A stretch of DNA of 64,000 nucleotides from Colwellia demingiae. GTDB taxonomy: Bacteria; Pseudomonadota; Gammaproteobacteria; Enterobacterales; Alteromonadaceae. The notes below the pieces were generated by a model. It searched no databases, had not been told where the DNA came from, and was given only the letters and a program-made list of their open reading frames with translations. Numbering within the stretch: position 1 is the first letter of the stretch; every line of letters starts with the position of its first letter. Of the stretch, positions 25,973-34,055 are shown in pieces. A program made the translations under genes and the position numbers. The DNA lies in contig NZ_VOLT01000007.1 of NCBI RefSeq assembly GCF_007954275.1, positions 248,001-312,000 of the forward strand, written 5' to 3'.

Positions 25973-26779
25973 TTGACTGATGAATATCCAAAGTTCCTTT
26001 ATAAGTACAGAACAATAGATGATTTAAAAAATATAGTGGGGAATCCTTCTCTAAAAGCACTACTTAAAAATGAGATAGCTTTCTCAAATAAAGACAATTT
26101 TAACGATTTATTTGACTCCAAAATTAAGTTGATAAAACCAACCCCTAAACAATTTAGAGATCTAAAAAAACACTTAAATAAACAAGATTCTCAGCAAATA
26201 GCTTCTTGTATCAATAAAGAAGAATTTACACTAGAAGGCTATGATCTTATCGAAAGACTGATTGAACTTTTTAATAGGCAGGTTAGTACGTATTATTATT
26301 TTCTGTGTCTATCTAAAAACAACAACAGCAACTTAATGTGGTCGCATTATGCGAGTTCACATACTGGTTTTTGCATAGAGTTTAAAACTGAATATATAAA
26401 AGCTAACAAAGTTACATATAAAAGTAATATACCGACAATAAACATCATTGATTTGGTTAAATTAAAATTTAAACTTGGCGACGATGAAAAATTGGGCTAT
26501 AAAATATGGGACTCACTCAGAACTAAGTTAATAGAATGGGAATATGAAGAGGAGTATCGCTTTCAGGCTTCTAACTCAATGCTTCATGGTAAGGTTAAAA
26601 AAGACCATAGTTATTGCATGATGGATTACAAGTCTGAATTCATTGAATCAATAATATTTGGTTGTAGAATGCCATCCAAAATAAAGACATACATTGTAGA
26701 AAATATGCATGAAAACATTAAATACAAAGAAGTAAAGGAATGTGATAGTAGTCTTGAGGTTGTTGCCTACGAACCATAG
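25973..26779 (+). CDS. DUF2971-family protein
   Basis: 268 residues. Family marks: a KFLYKYRTIDDL start, LLKNEIAFSNKDNFNDLFDSK, FLCLSKNNNSNLMWSHYASSHTGFCIEF, and EWEYEEEYRF near residue 190. DUF2971 proteins have no established activity; they are often seen in accessory and defence regions. The best start is TTG 25973, with AAGGTAGG about ten bases before it; no ATG stands near the conserved beginning. Lower GC than the neighbouring metabolic genes and long empty flanks suggest acquired DNA. Confidence 0.75.
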   Translation: MTDEYPKFLYKYRTIDDLKNIVGNPSLKALLKNEIAFSNKDNFNDLFDSKIKLIKPTPKQFRDLKKHLNKQDSQQIASCINKEEFTLEGYDLIERLIELFNRQVSTYYYFLCLSKNNNSNLMWSHYASSHTGFCIEFKTEYIKANKVTYKSNIPTINIIDLVKLKFKLGDDEKLGYKIWDSLRTKLIEWEYEEEYRFQASNSMLHGKVKKDHSYCMMDYKSEFIESIIFGCRMPSKIKTYIVENMHENIKYKEVKECDSSLEVVAYEP

Positions 26780-27301
26780 GAACCTTATAACAAGCTCACC
26801 AACGCTGACAAATTTCCGGTTATACGAGCGTTATCGATACTAAAACTAATCCGAATTCAATTATACTCCGTTAGTGCTAATGTCCGCAATGTGGCTTGAG
26901 TTCAACCGATGGACGCAACACACAGGTTAAATTAGAAGCAATATCAAAAAATGTCAGTTCAATATGAACTATTACACATAAGAAATAATTTAGTGCCTTT
27001 AAATGGCTATTGATGGTTTCCTATAAAGCCTTATATTTACCATTAGATTTATTTAGATACCCACAAAAAAATTAAGCTCGATTCTCTGTATGCCTACCTA
27101 AATGAACCTAAGTCATTAATATAGCATCAATCAAAAAAAACTTGGGTTGAGAGCTCATCGAATGACGAAGTTCCTATGTAAGTGACTGTACTAAATAACC
27201 AAAAGTATATCCTGATCAAGTTTATATTCTTTAAAATAGAGGTAGATTAAGTTAGATTGGAATTCAATATTTAATTATATGAAAACCTAAAAGGATTTTG
27301 A
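26780..27301. other. Gap before the NACHT locus
   Basis: No credible gene. Contains one dispersed repeat copy at 26828-26906; the rest is AT-rich and probably carries the promoter for the NACHT locus. Confidence 0.4.
26828..26906 (+). repeat. Dispersed repeat copy, left of NACHT locus
   Basis: Shares GCGTTATCGATAC, TAATCC, CAATTA, GCTAATG-CCGCAA and GGCTTGAGTTCAA with 30402-30481, in the same orientation. The two copies bracket the nuclease/NACHT genes. Confidence 0.55.
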
Positions 27302-27682
27302 ATGGAATCGGTAGTTAAACAATATCTTAAAGCTCTCGTTGACTTAAAAGAGGATGATTTTACTAGAGATATTATAAAACCATTATTTGAGTCAATGGGA
27401 TATGAAAAAGTTGACTTTAATGGTGGTTCTTATGAGCGAGGAAGGGACCTCATAGCACAACGAAGAATTCCGCCTAAAAAAGAAAACTATGTTGTGTACA
27501 TACAATCCAAGAAAGTGGGCGATATTCAAAATACATCAATGGCTTCTAAGCTATCAACTTTATTGCATCAGTTAAGACAATGCTGCTTGGGAACGTTGAC
27601 GGATGATGAAGGTAATGAAATATCACCTAATGAGGTGGCCAAATTAACTATGCCACTACAAGTCGACTTATGGAAGAGATAA
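27302..27682 (+). CDS. Mrr-like PD-(D/E)xK nuclease domain, N-terminal fragment of a NACHT protein
   Basis: 126 residues. A nuclease core is visible at residues ~20-72: helix TRDIIKPLFESMGYEKVDFN, then GGSYERGRDLIA with Asp49, then YVVYIQSKK with Gln68 and Lys70, the D...QxK form found in Mrr-type restriction domains. The end (from ~TMPLQVDL) looks unlike a domain end. The NACHT frame overlaps by 13 bases at 27670, and the other frame just before it (ATTSRLMEEIRTQL) continues more naturally. So this is probably the front of one ~890-residue protein, separated by a one-base frameshift near 27637-27668. DNA cleavage upon activation is the inferred role. Confidence 0.65.
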   Translation: MESVVKQYLKALVDLKEDDFTRDIIKPLFESMGYEKVDFNGGSYERGRDLIAQRRIPPKKENYVVYIQSKKVGDIQNTSMASKLSTLLHQLRQCCLGTLTDDEGNEISPNEVAKLTMPLQVDLWKR

Positions 27683-29970
27683 GAACCCAACTGTACGGTA
27701 TGCCACTAAAAGTATACTTCTATGATGGACCAAAGATCCTGCAAGATATTAAAGAGTTTAAACCTGACCTTCTTAATATTCTGACTAATATTGAGGGAAA
27801 ATTAACCACTCATCGTTGTTTAGAGCCTAGTAACAAAGAGTTATTATCTGCTTTGAAGAATGAAACCAGTCAAAAGATTGATAATTTCTATAGTGACCTC
27901 AGCTTTTTCGTAGGTTCGTTTGACAGTAATTTACTCTTGCACCTAGATATAACTACCCATAAAGGTTCTATACATGTATCTCAAGAAAACTGGGCTAGAT
28001 TTAGAAAAGATATTGAGAGAATATCCAGTAAGCATCAACTTTATTTATTAACCCAGGATTTATCTAAACTTGAGGCTAAATTCAAAAAGGATAAAGAACT
28101 ATTTGAAGGCAAGGAGAATAAGGATTTAATTAAGGAACTAGAGCAAAAGAAATTAAAATATAATGATACTGAAATTAGAGTCAAAGCACTAATAGATTCC
28201 CTGAAAGATAGTTTAAAACCAAGCAATAACCATATTACCAAAACCGTTAATCCAGGGGGGTTAGCTGAAAGAGAAATCATTTTAGATGAACTTAAGTTTG
28301 CTACTAAAAACAGAAGTGAATTTGATGTACAAAAGTATAATAATAAAGGGAGTTCATTTAACAAAGAAGCTAACCATATTGCCTCTTTAATTCACGATCA
28401 ATATGAAATGAGTACTATTTTAAAAAATATCAGCGGTAGAGTTATTTCTAAACCATCTTATAAGGTTACCCTGAAGGTCGATGAACTAAAGAGTAAAATA
28501 CTGCAATATAAAGATAATTATATTGATGATATTCAGTTAATAAATAACAGAAAGCTTGGTATTGCTAGACTTAAAAACTTTCTATCTTCAACAGAGAAAA
28601 CTTTATCTCTAATATCACAAGTAATAGATAAAGGTTGCCAAATATCCAAGGTAATATCATTTAAACCTCAAGAGAAATTACAGGATCGTGTTTCTGTTTC
28701 CCCACACGATATATTTGATACAGGCAACGATATAGCGGTTTACGGCGGAGCTGGTGTTGGTAAAACCACAACGTTAAAAGCATATGCTGATATCCTTTCA
28801 GAATGTGATAGCAAAAACCTGATATACATTCCATTGAATCGTTTGGTTGACGAATTTAAACGTTTTTATAATGAAGTAACTGACAAAAAAATATTGAAAA
28901 AAGATTTGTTAGTTAAAATCATACTATTGAGTAAAGGTATTCAACCTACAAACGAAATGGTTGAGGACGCTAATAATTTTCTATCTGGAAAACTTGTCAT
29001 AATTCTTGATGGCTTAGACGAGGTATACAATGCTATACCCGACATTATTCCAGCTATATCTGAATTCAAATTAAAAAAACCAATGTCTCAATTAATTATT
29101 TCTAGTAGAGACTGTGTCAGCTATTTAAGTGATATAGACTTTTTGGGGATTACACTTTTGCCATTTACAGAACAGCAATTAGATAAATTTATTCAAGGTT
29201 GGTTTAAGAAAGATGAAGCTAAAGCTACTCAATTAATTGATTCAATAAAACAAAGAGACTTATTCGAATATATTAAAACCCCATTGCTTGCCACTATCAC
29301 ATGTTCTTTAGTTCAAAAAGGGGTTGATGCACCATCCAGCGAGAATGAAATATATTCTGAAAGGTTAAACTTGTTAACTGGTGAATATGACTTACATAAA
29401 AATATTGAGCGACAAAAACAAAAGGGTGAATTGCTTAGGAAATGCGCAATGAAAATTGCATTTAAAATGCATAATAAAGGTATTAGATCTGAACTAAAAG
29501 AAAATATTAAGAGCGCGCTCATATCCAATTTAGCTGATATATATAGCGCAGAATTGTTAGATAACTGTGTTGAAGAACTAATAAATCCTTGCGATATATT
29601 GACTCTCGATCCTATAACTAAAAAATACTCTTTTGGTCACTTTCGATTCCAAGAGCACTTGGCTTCAGCAGAGCTTAGTTCTAATCGGGGTATAGATTTA
29701 GTAGAGTTAGTAACAATTGATTGGTGGCGGGGTGCTTTATCTCTTTATGCTCAAGATAATGATATCTCATACTTAATAGAAGATGTTTATAAGCACTATG
29801 GTAATGTCTCTAGAGCTCTAATTACATTAAACTCAATGGTAAACAGTAGCCCACAAAGAAAGCAGAGAGGGTTAAGGATGCTTTTAAAAGAGTATAAGAA
29901 CTCAGACTTAATGGATGACCTCTTTACAGACGTTGATTATGGGTATGAGCATGAGGCTTATTTTGGTTAG
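27670..29970 (+). CDS. NACHT/STAND-family ATPase, probable anti-phage effector-switch protein
   Basis: 766 residues. Residues ~100-330 are charged and helical (KLEAKFKKDKELFEGKENKD), probably coiled coil. Then a NACHT module: Walker A GGAGVGKTT at 359-367, Walker B VIILDGLDE at 443-451, sensor-like QLIISSRD at ~474-481, and the winged-helix end FGHFRFQEHLASAEL. Only a short tail follows, with no long repeat sensor, as in bacterial bNACHT proteins with short C-terminal domains. No ribosome site precedes ATG 27670, and the nuclease-domain frame overlaps, so I think the true gene begins at 27302 and is frameshifted here. Bacterial NACHT/STAND proteins sense phage products and trigger an effector; here that would be the nuclease. 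Confidence 0.75.
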   Translation: MEEIRTQLYGMPLKVYFYDGPKILQDIKEFKPDLLNILTNIEGKLTTHRCLEPSNKELLSALKNETSQKIDNFYSDLSFFVGSFDSNLLLHLDITTHKGSIHVSQENWARFRKDIERISSKHQLYLLTQDLSKLEAKFKKDKELFEGKENKDLIKELEQKKLKYNDTEIRVKALIDSLKDSLKPSNNHITKTVNPGGLAEREIILDELKFATKNRSEFDVQKYNNKGSSFNKEANHIASLIHDQYEMSTILKNISGRVISKPSYKVTLKVDELKSKILQYKDNYIDDIQLINNRKLGIARLKNFLSSTEKTLSLISQVIDKGCQISKVISFKPQEKLQDRVSVSPHDIFDTGNDIAVYGGAGVGKTTTLKAYADILSECDSKNLIYIPLNRLVDEFKRFYNEVTDKKILKKDLLVKIILLSKGIQPTNEMVEDANNFLSGKLVIILDGLDEVYNAIPDIIPAISEFKLKKPMSQLIISSRDCVSYLSDIDFLGITLLPFTEQQLDKFIQGWFKKDEAKATQLIDSIKQRDLFEYIKTPLLATITCSLVQKGVDAPSSENEIYSERLNLLTGEYDLHKNIERQKQKGELLRKCAMKIAFKMHNKGIRSELKENIKSALISNLADIYSAELLDNCVEELINPCDILTLDPITKKYSFGHFRFQEHLASAELSSNRGIDLVELVTIDWWRGALSLYAQDNDISYLIEDVYKHYGNVSRALITLNSMVNSSPQRKQRGLRMLLKEYKNSDLMDDLFTDVDYGYEHEAYFG

Positions 29971-30872
29971 TTAAAGTAACCTTCAGGTTTCTCCCATGAC
30001 TGTTGAAGCCTATGGTGATTACCAAGTGACTACCTTATAGCTTTCTAACTAATAGAGAGAGCCGAGTCGAGCTTAAATAAATCTAAGTTAATTTCATTAT
30101 GGACTTAGTTTACTAGACTATGTGAAGCAAGATGACAAAAGAGTTCATTCTAAAAAACAACTCCCCCTCTTTAGTGAGCGCAATTCTAGAATAGGAAAAT
30201 ATGCTAAATAATTAGTTAAGAGTGGCGCACTATAATCAGGGATAAGGCACTTGATTAATAATCACCTGAATTAGCTAGTCATCTTGCGACAATGCATACC
30301 GCAAAGCAAAATACAAAGTTTAACCACTATAAAATCAATGGGGTAAGATATCTGTTTAGATGCCCCTGCTTATTCAGCAAACTACATTTAGCCTGTTTAC
30401 AGGGCGTTATCGATACAAAATATAATCCAACCTGTCCAATTAGCTGTAATAGCTAATGCCCGCAAAGAGGCTTGAGTTCAAGTGAGCGTTTGGTAGTATC
30501 TCGGTTTGGGGGCGTAAGCGCCACAGGTTCCTGTTGCGCTAACCATTTAATCAAGTTTCTGTACATTGCGCCTTAGAATTTATGATCACTTCGTGGAAAG
30601 TGGAAGTATCTACCTAAGGTCCGCTGTAAGCTCATTATGCCTATGGGATACTATTTTAAATAGCACAATGCTACGTTTTAGTTTGAACCAGATTAACGAA
30701 ACACTTGGCACGAGACAACCACTACCACAGCGGAAAAGTACAAACTTAAATTGACAGTGACTGATAATACTTTTACACCTAACGCCAAGTGAATTTACAT
30801 TGTTGTGTGGCTTTATATTACTGCGACCCAATTATTTCTAGCATGATAAATATGCTATATTATTTTCATGCC
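29971..30872. other. Gene-free stretch after the NACHT gene
   Basis: About 900 bases without a credible gene. Repeat copy at 30402-30541. A broken frame near 30119-30210 (VKQDDKRVHSKKQLPLFSER) may be a gene relic, but I cannot assign it. Confidence 0.4.
30402..30541 (+). repeat. Dispersed repeat copy, right of NACHT locus
   Basis: First half matches 26828-26906; second half carries the GGGGGCGTAAGCGCCACAGG core block related to 32071-32100. It shows that the two blocks belong to one composite element. Confidence 0.5.
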
Positions 30873-31529
30873 TTATTCATCTAGTTCGATATATTCAGCT
30901 TTACCAATATCGTCGAATAAACTACCATCTTTTCGGATAGTTAATGTCACCAAATCACCATTATCCTGAGTCAAAGTTATAATATCACCATCAATTTTAT
31001 AACTAAGTATGTTTTCGTTCTCTCTGAATTTACCTGTGTCATAGTGTCTAAAGGATAGTTTGACTGTTTTATCTGATTCGAAGAACAGTTTCATTGTAGG
31101 AGCATATTCTGGATTAATGTTGGGGTTAAGATTAGCTTTATAGTACCTTCCCGTTATATTGTGACTGGGTTTGTTGACAATATCCGTTTGACTTACTTTA
31201 CTGCTGGGTTTCTCTGGAGTGTCCATGTTTATTGATATCGGTATTAGGGTTATTCCACCTGGACCAACAAGCTCACCATTTTCTTGAAAGGAAAATGTCT
31301 GAAATGTTTTTTCATTTATATAAATATTAATCTCATTATCATTTTTTTCGTATTTATATTCAGCAACTTTCTTACCCATCAGTGATTGAGTCACATATCC
31401 ATCTGATTTAAAAATAAACTCTTGCGTGCCTCCTGCTCCTTCATACTTTCCATCAAAGCCTGATTCACCACTACATGAAGCTAGGAATAAAAGAAAAGAA
31501 AGACAAAAAGCCAAATTTACTATTTTCAT
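30873..31529 (-). CDS. Predicted lipoprotein of unknown function
   Basis: 218 residues. A lipoprotein signal ends LFLASC (lipobox LASC), so the protein is anchored to a membrane by its N-terminal cysteine. The rest holds two similar beta-rich halves: FDGKYEGAGGTQEFIFKSDG and ITGRYYKANLNP...LFFESD, each starting with a G-x-Y motif and followed by short strands, like small lipocalin-type sensor lipoproteins. No family I can name. It lies between the NACHT and Fic genes with long gaps on both sides. Confidence 0.7.
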   Translation of the reverse strand: MKIVNLAFCLSFLLFLASCSGESGFDGKYEGAGGTQEFIFKSDGYVTQSLMGKKVAEYKYEKNDNEINIYINEKTFQTFSFQENGELVGPGGITLIPISINMDTPEKPSSKVSQTDIVNKPSHNITGRYYKANLNPNINPEYAPTMKLFFESDKTVKLSFRHYDTGKFRENENILSYKIDGDIITLTQDNGDLVTLTIRKDGSLFDDIGKAEYIELDE

Positions 31530-32256
31530 AATTTTATCCTTAATGTATCCCTATTAAATAGAATATTCTTACCATACGGGGAAATGGAAGCATAACGCCT
31601 ACTAGAGTGGGAAATATAGTTGGCTAAAATGTTGAACGAAGTAAAAACAACCAACTGTATTTTTTCTGTTTGTAGTTCTTGATTAGTTATAGCTCAATAT
31701 CCCACAATTTCAACAAATTAGAACGGCTCAACTAGCCAAAAACTGTTGTTTTTAACTATTAATAATAAATCTCAGTAATACCTTACATAGACAAAAAAGT
31801 TAAATAATGTTTATATTCAGCAATATAAGGTTTGAATTTTTGGGATATATTGCATTGTTGGTCATTTACTGATACTTCTCAGTAATATGACGCAAATAAT
31901 TCATTAAAAAATATATGGCAAAAAACATAATACTAAAGTCAGTAAAGCGCACTTTGAAGTCATCCCTGTCTAAATTCATGACTGGCGGCTATGGCGAAGC
32001 GGACTATTTTTTAACATAAATTATCGCCTAAACTAGGACGGCTTTGTGGTAATAGTGACGGTTAGCTCTATCTCGCTGTGGGGCACATACCGCCATAGAA
32101 ACTATGAACACTTTGTGCGAATAGGATACGTTTATGGCTAACTTTTTAACGAAAGCTCATCCTACGGAGAACTAACTGCTCGAGCGGTAAGTATGAATGG
32201 TTGCCTTATTATTTCTTCTCGCTAGAATAGGACAAACATGTCAGCTTTAGTTTATC
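31530..32256. other. Gene-free stretch between lipoprotein and Fic genes
   Basis: No credible gene. Contains the longest copy of the dispersed repeat (32031-32130). Confidence 0.4.
32031..32130 (+). repeat. Longest copy of the dispersed intergenic repeat
   Basis: Aligned with 4303-4400 over its length, and in part with 30486-30541 and 33505-33563. It has no reading frame. Confidence 0.5.
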
Positions 32257-33258
32257 TTACTTGATATTCTCAATAAGATTTATCGTATCTTGATAGCATT
32301 CTTTGGAAAAATTAATGAAAGCTTTAAGCTCATTTCCAACGTGATATAGCGGCTTTCCAACACTAGGTGCTTCATATTTAGCACTGTATTTAGAAAGAAT
32401 GGTTATATAATCCAGCCTACGTGTGGCTGGTATAACAAGAGGAGCGAAGCCCGCTCTCAGTAAAATAAGGTTCGCTATTAAACGTGCAATACGACCATTT
32501 CCATCCCAAAATGGGTGTATCTGACCAAAGATTAAATGAGCAGTTGCATACATAGTGATCGCTTCGTCAATACTATGGGGTTTACATGACTCAATGTACT
32601 CGACTAAACCAACGATAAGTTTTGGCACATCAAATGGTCGTGAGTACGCATGGTATACACTTGACTTACCTTCAAGTAAATCATCAAGTATTAAATAGGT
32701 TCCATTCGGTACGACTTTGAAATCGCCATAAGGTTTATCTATATCGAATATAATGTCAGTCTGAACGGCTTTATGTAGTAGTTTGATTTTACTTACAGTC
32801 AGCTCACTACTGACCATATCGTAAAGTAAGTCTATAGCTGTCGCGTGCCCCATGACTTCTTTATGATCTTTTAAAGGCTTACCCGATACGGTTAATCCTT
32901 CATTTAATATAAACTGCGTTTCACCTAAGTTTAGTGTGTTACCTTCAAGTGCTGTTGAGTTGTGTGTCCATAGAGTACGCAACATGCTCAGTAACTCTTG
33001 TTGTTTTGAGCTAGGTAAGCCCTCTAAAAATTTAAAGGTCGGTTTACTCTTCACAGGTACGCTTACGTATTTACGAGCCTTTCGCTCGCCTGTAATTACA
33101 ACTAAACCCTGCTTAGCCGCACTATTCAGCCACCGTAGTACTGTACGGTTATCAACTTGGAAATCTGTAGCAGTTTTAATATCACTGATGGTTACAGCTT
33201 TGTTGGCCGAACTTATGTAATTTAACACGACTTCTTTTTCAGTATTATTTTGTCGCAT
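32257..33258 (-). CDS. Fic-family protein with N-terminal winged helix
   Basis: 333 residues. N-terminal winged helix (residues ~8-66: VLNYISSANKAVTISDIKTAT, VDNRTVLRWLNSAAKQGLV). The auto-inhibitory motif is STALEGN (Ser101, Glu105, Asn107), and the Fic active-site motif is HPFWDGNGRIAR (248-259), complete with catalytic His. Fic enzymes usually move AMP from ATP to a target protein; the upstream inhibitory helix marks class II. The wHTH suggests that it also binds DNA, and two direct-repeat operators lie just upstream of its start. The target is unknown. Confidence 0.9.
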   Translation of the reverse strand: MRQNNTEKEVVLNYISSANKAVTISDIKTATDFQVDNRTVLRWLNSAAKQGLVVITGERKARKYVSVPVKSKPTFKFLEGLPSSKQQELLSMLRTLWTHNSTALEGNTLNLGETQFILNEGLTVSGKPLKDHKEVMGHATAIDLLYDMVSSELTVSKIKLLHKAVQTDIIFDIDKPYGDFKVVPNGTYLILDDLLEGKSSVYHAYSRPFDVPKLIVGLVEYIESCKPHSIDEAITMYATAHLIFGQIHPFWDGNGRIARLIANLILLRAGFAPLVIPATRRLDYITILSKYSAKYEAPSVGKPLYHVGNELKAFINFSKECYQDTINLIENIK

Positions 33259-33266
33259 AAGAGTTT

Positions 33267-33344
33267 TTATCGGACAATTATTGGTTTATACGGCATTGTC
33301 TCATAAAATAGTTTATCAGACAAACTGTTATTTATACGACATTG
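33267..33344 (-). promoter_or_regulatory. Tandem operator-like repeats upstream of the Fic gene
   Basis: Two 32-base units (33267-33298 and 33313-33344), 46 bases apart, match at 24 of 32 positions. Both read TTATCRGACAA, then ~7 free bases, then TTTATACGRCATTG. They cover the expected promoter of the Fic gene, so autoregulation by its winged helix is plausible. Confidence 0.5.
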
Positions 33345-33504
33345 AATTAACACCAAAGACTTGATTATTCTCAATTATTTGTTGAGGGAAATATCTTTTG
33401 CTTTATATAGTTAGTCATCAATATTTCAAATCTTTACAAGACTATAGTGTGATCTTAGTTGCCGTTATGCTTATGAATTCTAATGATCGTTAAATGGTGT
33501 TGTA

Positions 33505-33563
33505 GTGGTTATTTCTATCTTACTCCAGAGCACATAACGCCTTTTGGGGTTTACCTTGTTGCT
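33505..33563 (+). repeat. Degraded dispersed repeat copy
   Basis: Carries TTCTATCTTACTCCAGAGCACATAACGCC followed by a GTTTACCTTGTTGC piece, matching the 32061-32115 part of the longest copy. Confidence 0.35.
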
Positions 33564-33759
33564 TTTATTTACTAATAGAAGCGCTTTAGCAATAATTTAT
33601 AGTTAGCCCCAATACCTCCCACTCATTTATTAGTAATCCCTTGAAGTTATATAGATTGAACGATAGTAAATAGCTTTAAAGTAATCACTGATGATTAAAT
33701 TTGAATGGATTTGGTTTTTTACCTGCTAATCATAAATACTCGCCCTTAAAAGTTAGTAT

Positions 33760-33774
33760 GTAAAAGCGTTTTAC
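33760..33774. promoter_or_regulatory. LacI-type candidate operator 1
   Basis: GTAAAAGCGTTTTAC, inverted GTAAAA/TTTTAC arms around GCG, in the style of LacI/GalR-family operators. About 75 bases from operator 2, near seven helical turns. Confidence 0.45.
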
Positions 33775-33835
33775 TTTGTATGTTCTAATAATAAGTATGA
33801 TTGTTTGGTTGTTTGTTGTATTGTGTGATTAATTG

Positions 33836-33847
33836 TAAAGCGCTTTA
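33836..33847. promoter_or_regulatory. LacI-type candidate operator 2
   Basis: TAAAGCGCTTTA is a perfect palindrome with the central CG typical of LacI-family sites, ~210 bases before the receptor start. No LacI gene is in the window. Confidence 0.5.
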
Positions 33848-33904
33848 TTATTAATGGCTTATGTGTTCCCTCTCTATTGGGTGTGATTGTTTTTTGTAAT
33901 GTTG

Positions 33905-33920
33905 TGATTAAATGTGATTG
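33905..33920 (+). promoter_or_regulatory. TGATTAAATGTGATTG element shared with the rhaD promoter
   Basis: Matches the sequence at 53190-53205 in 15 of 16 bases. Extra TGATTG copies lie around it. It may be a site for a regulator of the rhamnose genes. Confidence 0.45.
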
Positions 33921-34055
33921 TTTGTGCTTGTTATTTGTTTTTCTTGATGGTAGTTTAATATTCACTCTAATTATTTCTTTCAATTATTTGAGATAAAGGG
34001 AAATAGAGAAAGAACAATTAAAACAAATAACGAAATATCTATGGGGAAATACAAT

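Larger units (their letters stand above)
33345..34055. promoter_or_regulatory. Regulatory region upstream of the rhamnoside TonB receptor
   Basis: Contains a dispersed repeat piece (33505-33563), two LacI-type palindromes (33760, 33836) and several TGATTG/TGATTA repeats (33905). No gene: the minus-strand open frame here is low-complexity. Confidence 0.5.

Noticed and set aside
27640..27682. Programmed -1 ribosomal frameshift joining nuclease and NACHT frames
   Set aside because: No canonical slippery heptamer in the right frame and no clear downstream structure; a mutation or coupled start is simpler.
30566..30754. 62-residue plus frame and an overlapping minus frame between the NACHT and lipoprotein genes
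   Set aside because: No ribosome site, no motif, and the two frames overlap in repeat-derived DNA.
33771..33983. 70-residue minus-strand open frame before the TonB receptor
   Set aside because: Low-complexity translation of a T/G-rich regulatory region that holds palindromes and TGATT repeats.
25185..34055. CRISPR array or integron among the repeats of the accessory stretch
   Set aside because: The repeats are few, degenerate, unevenly spaced and in both directions, with no cas or integrase gene.
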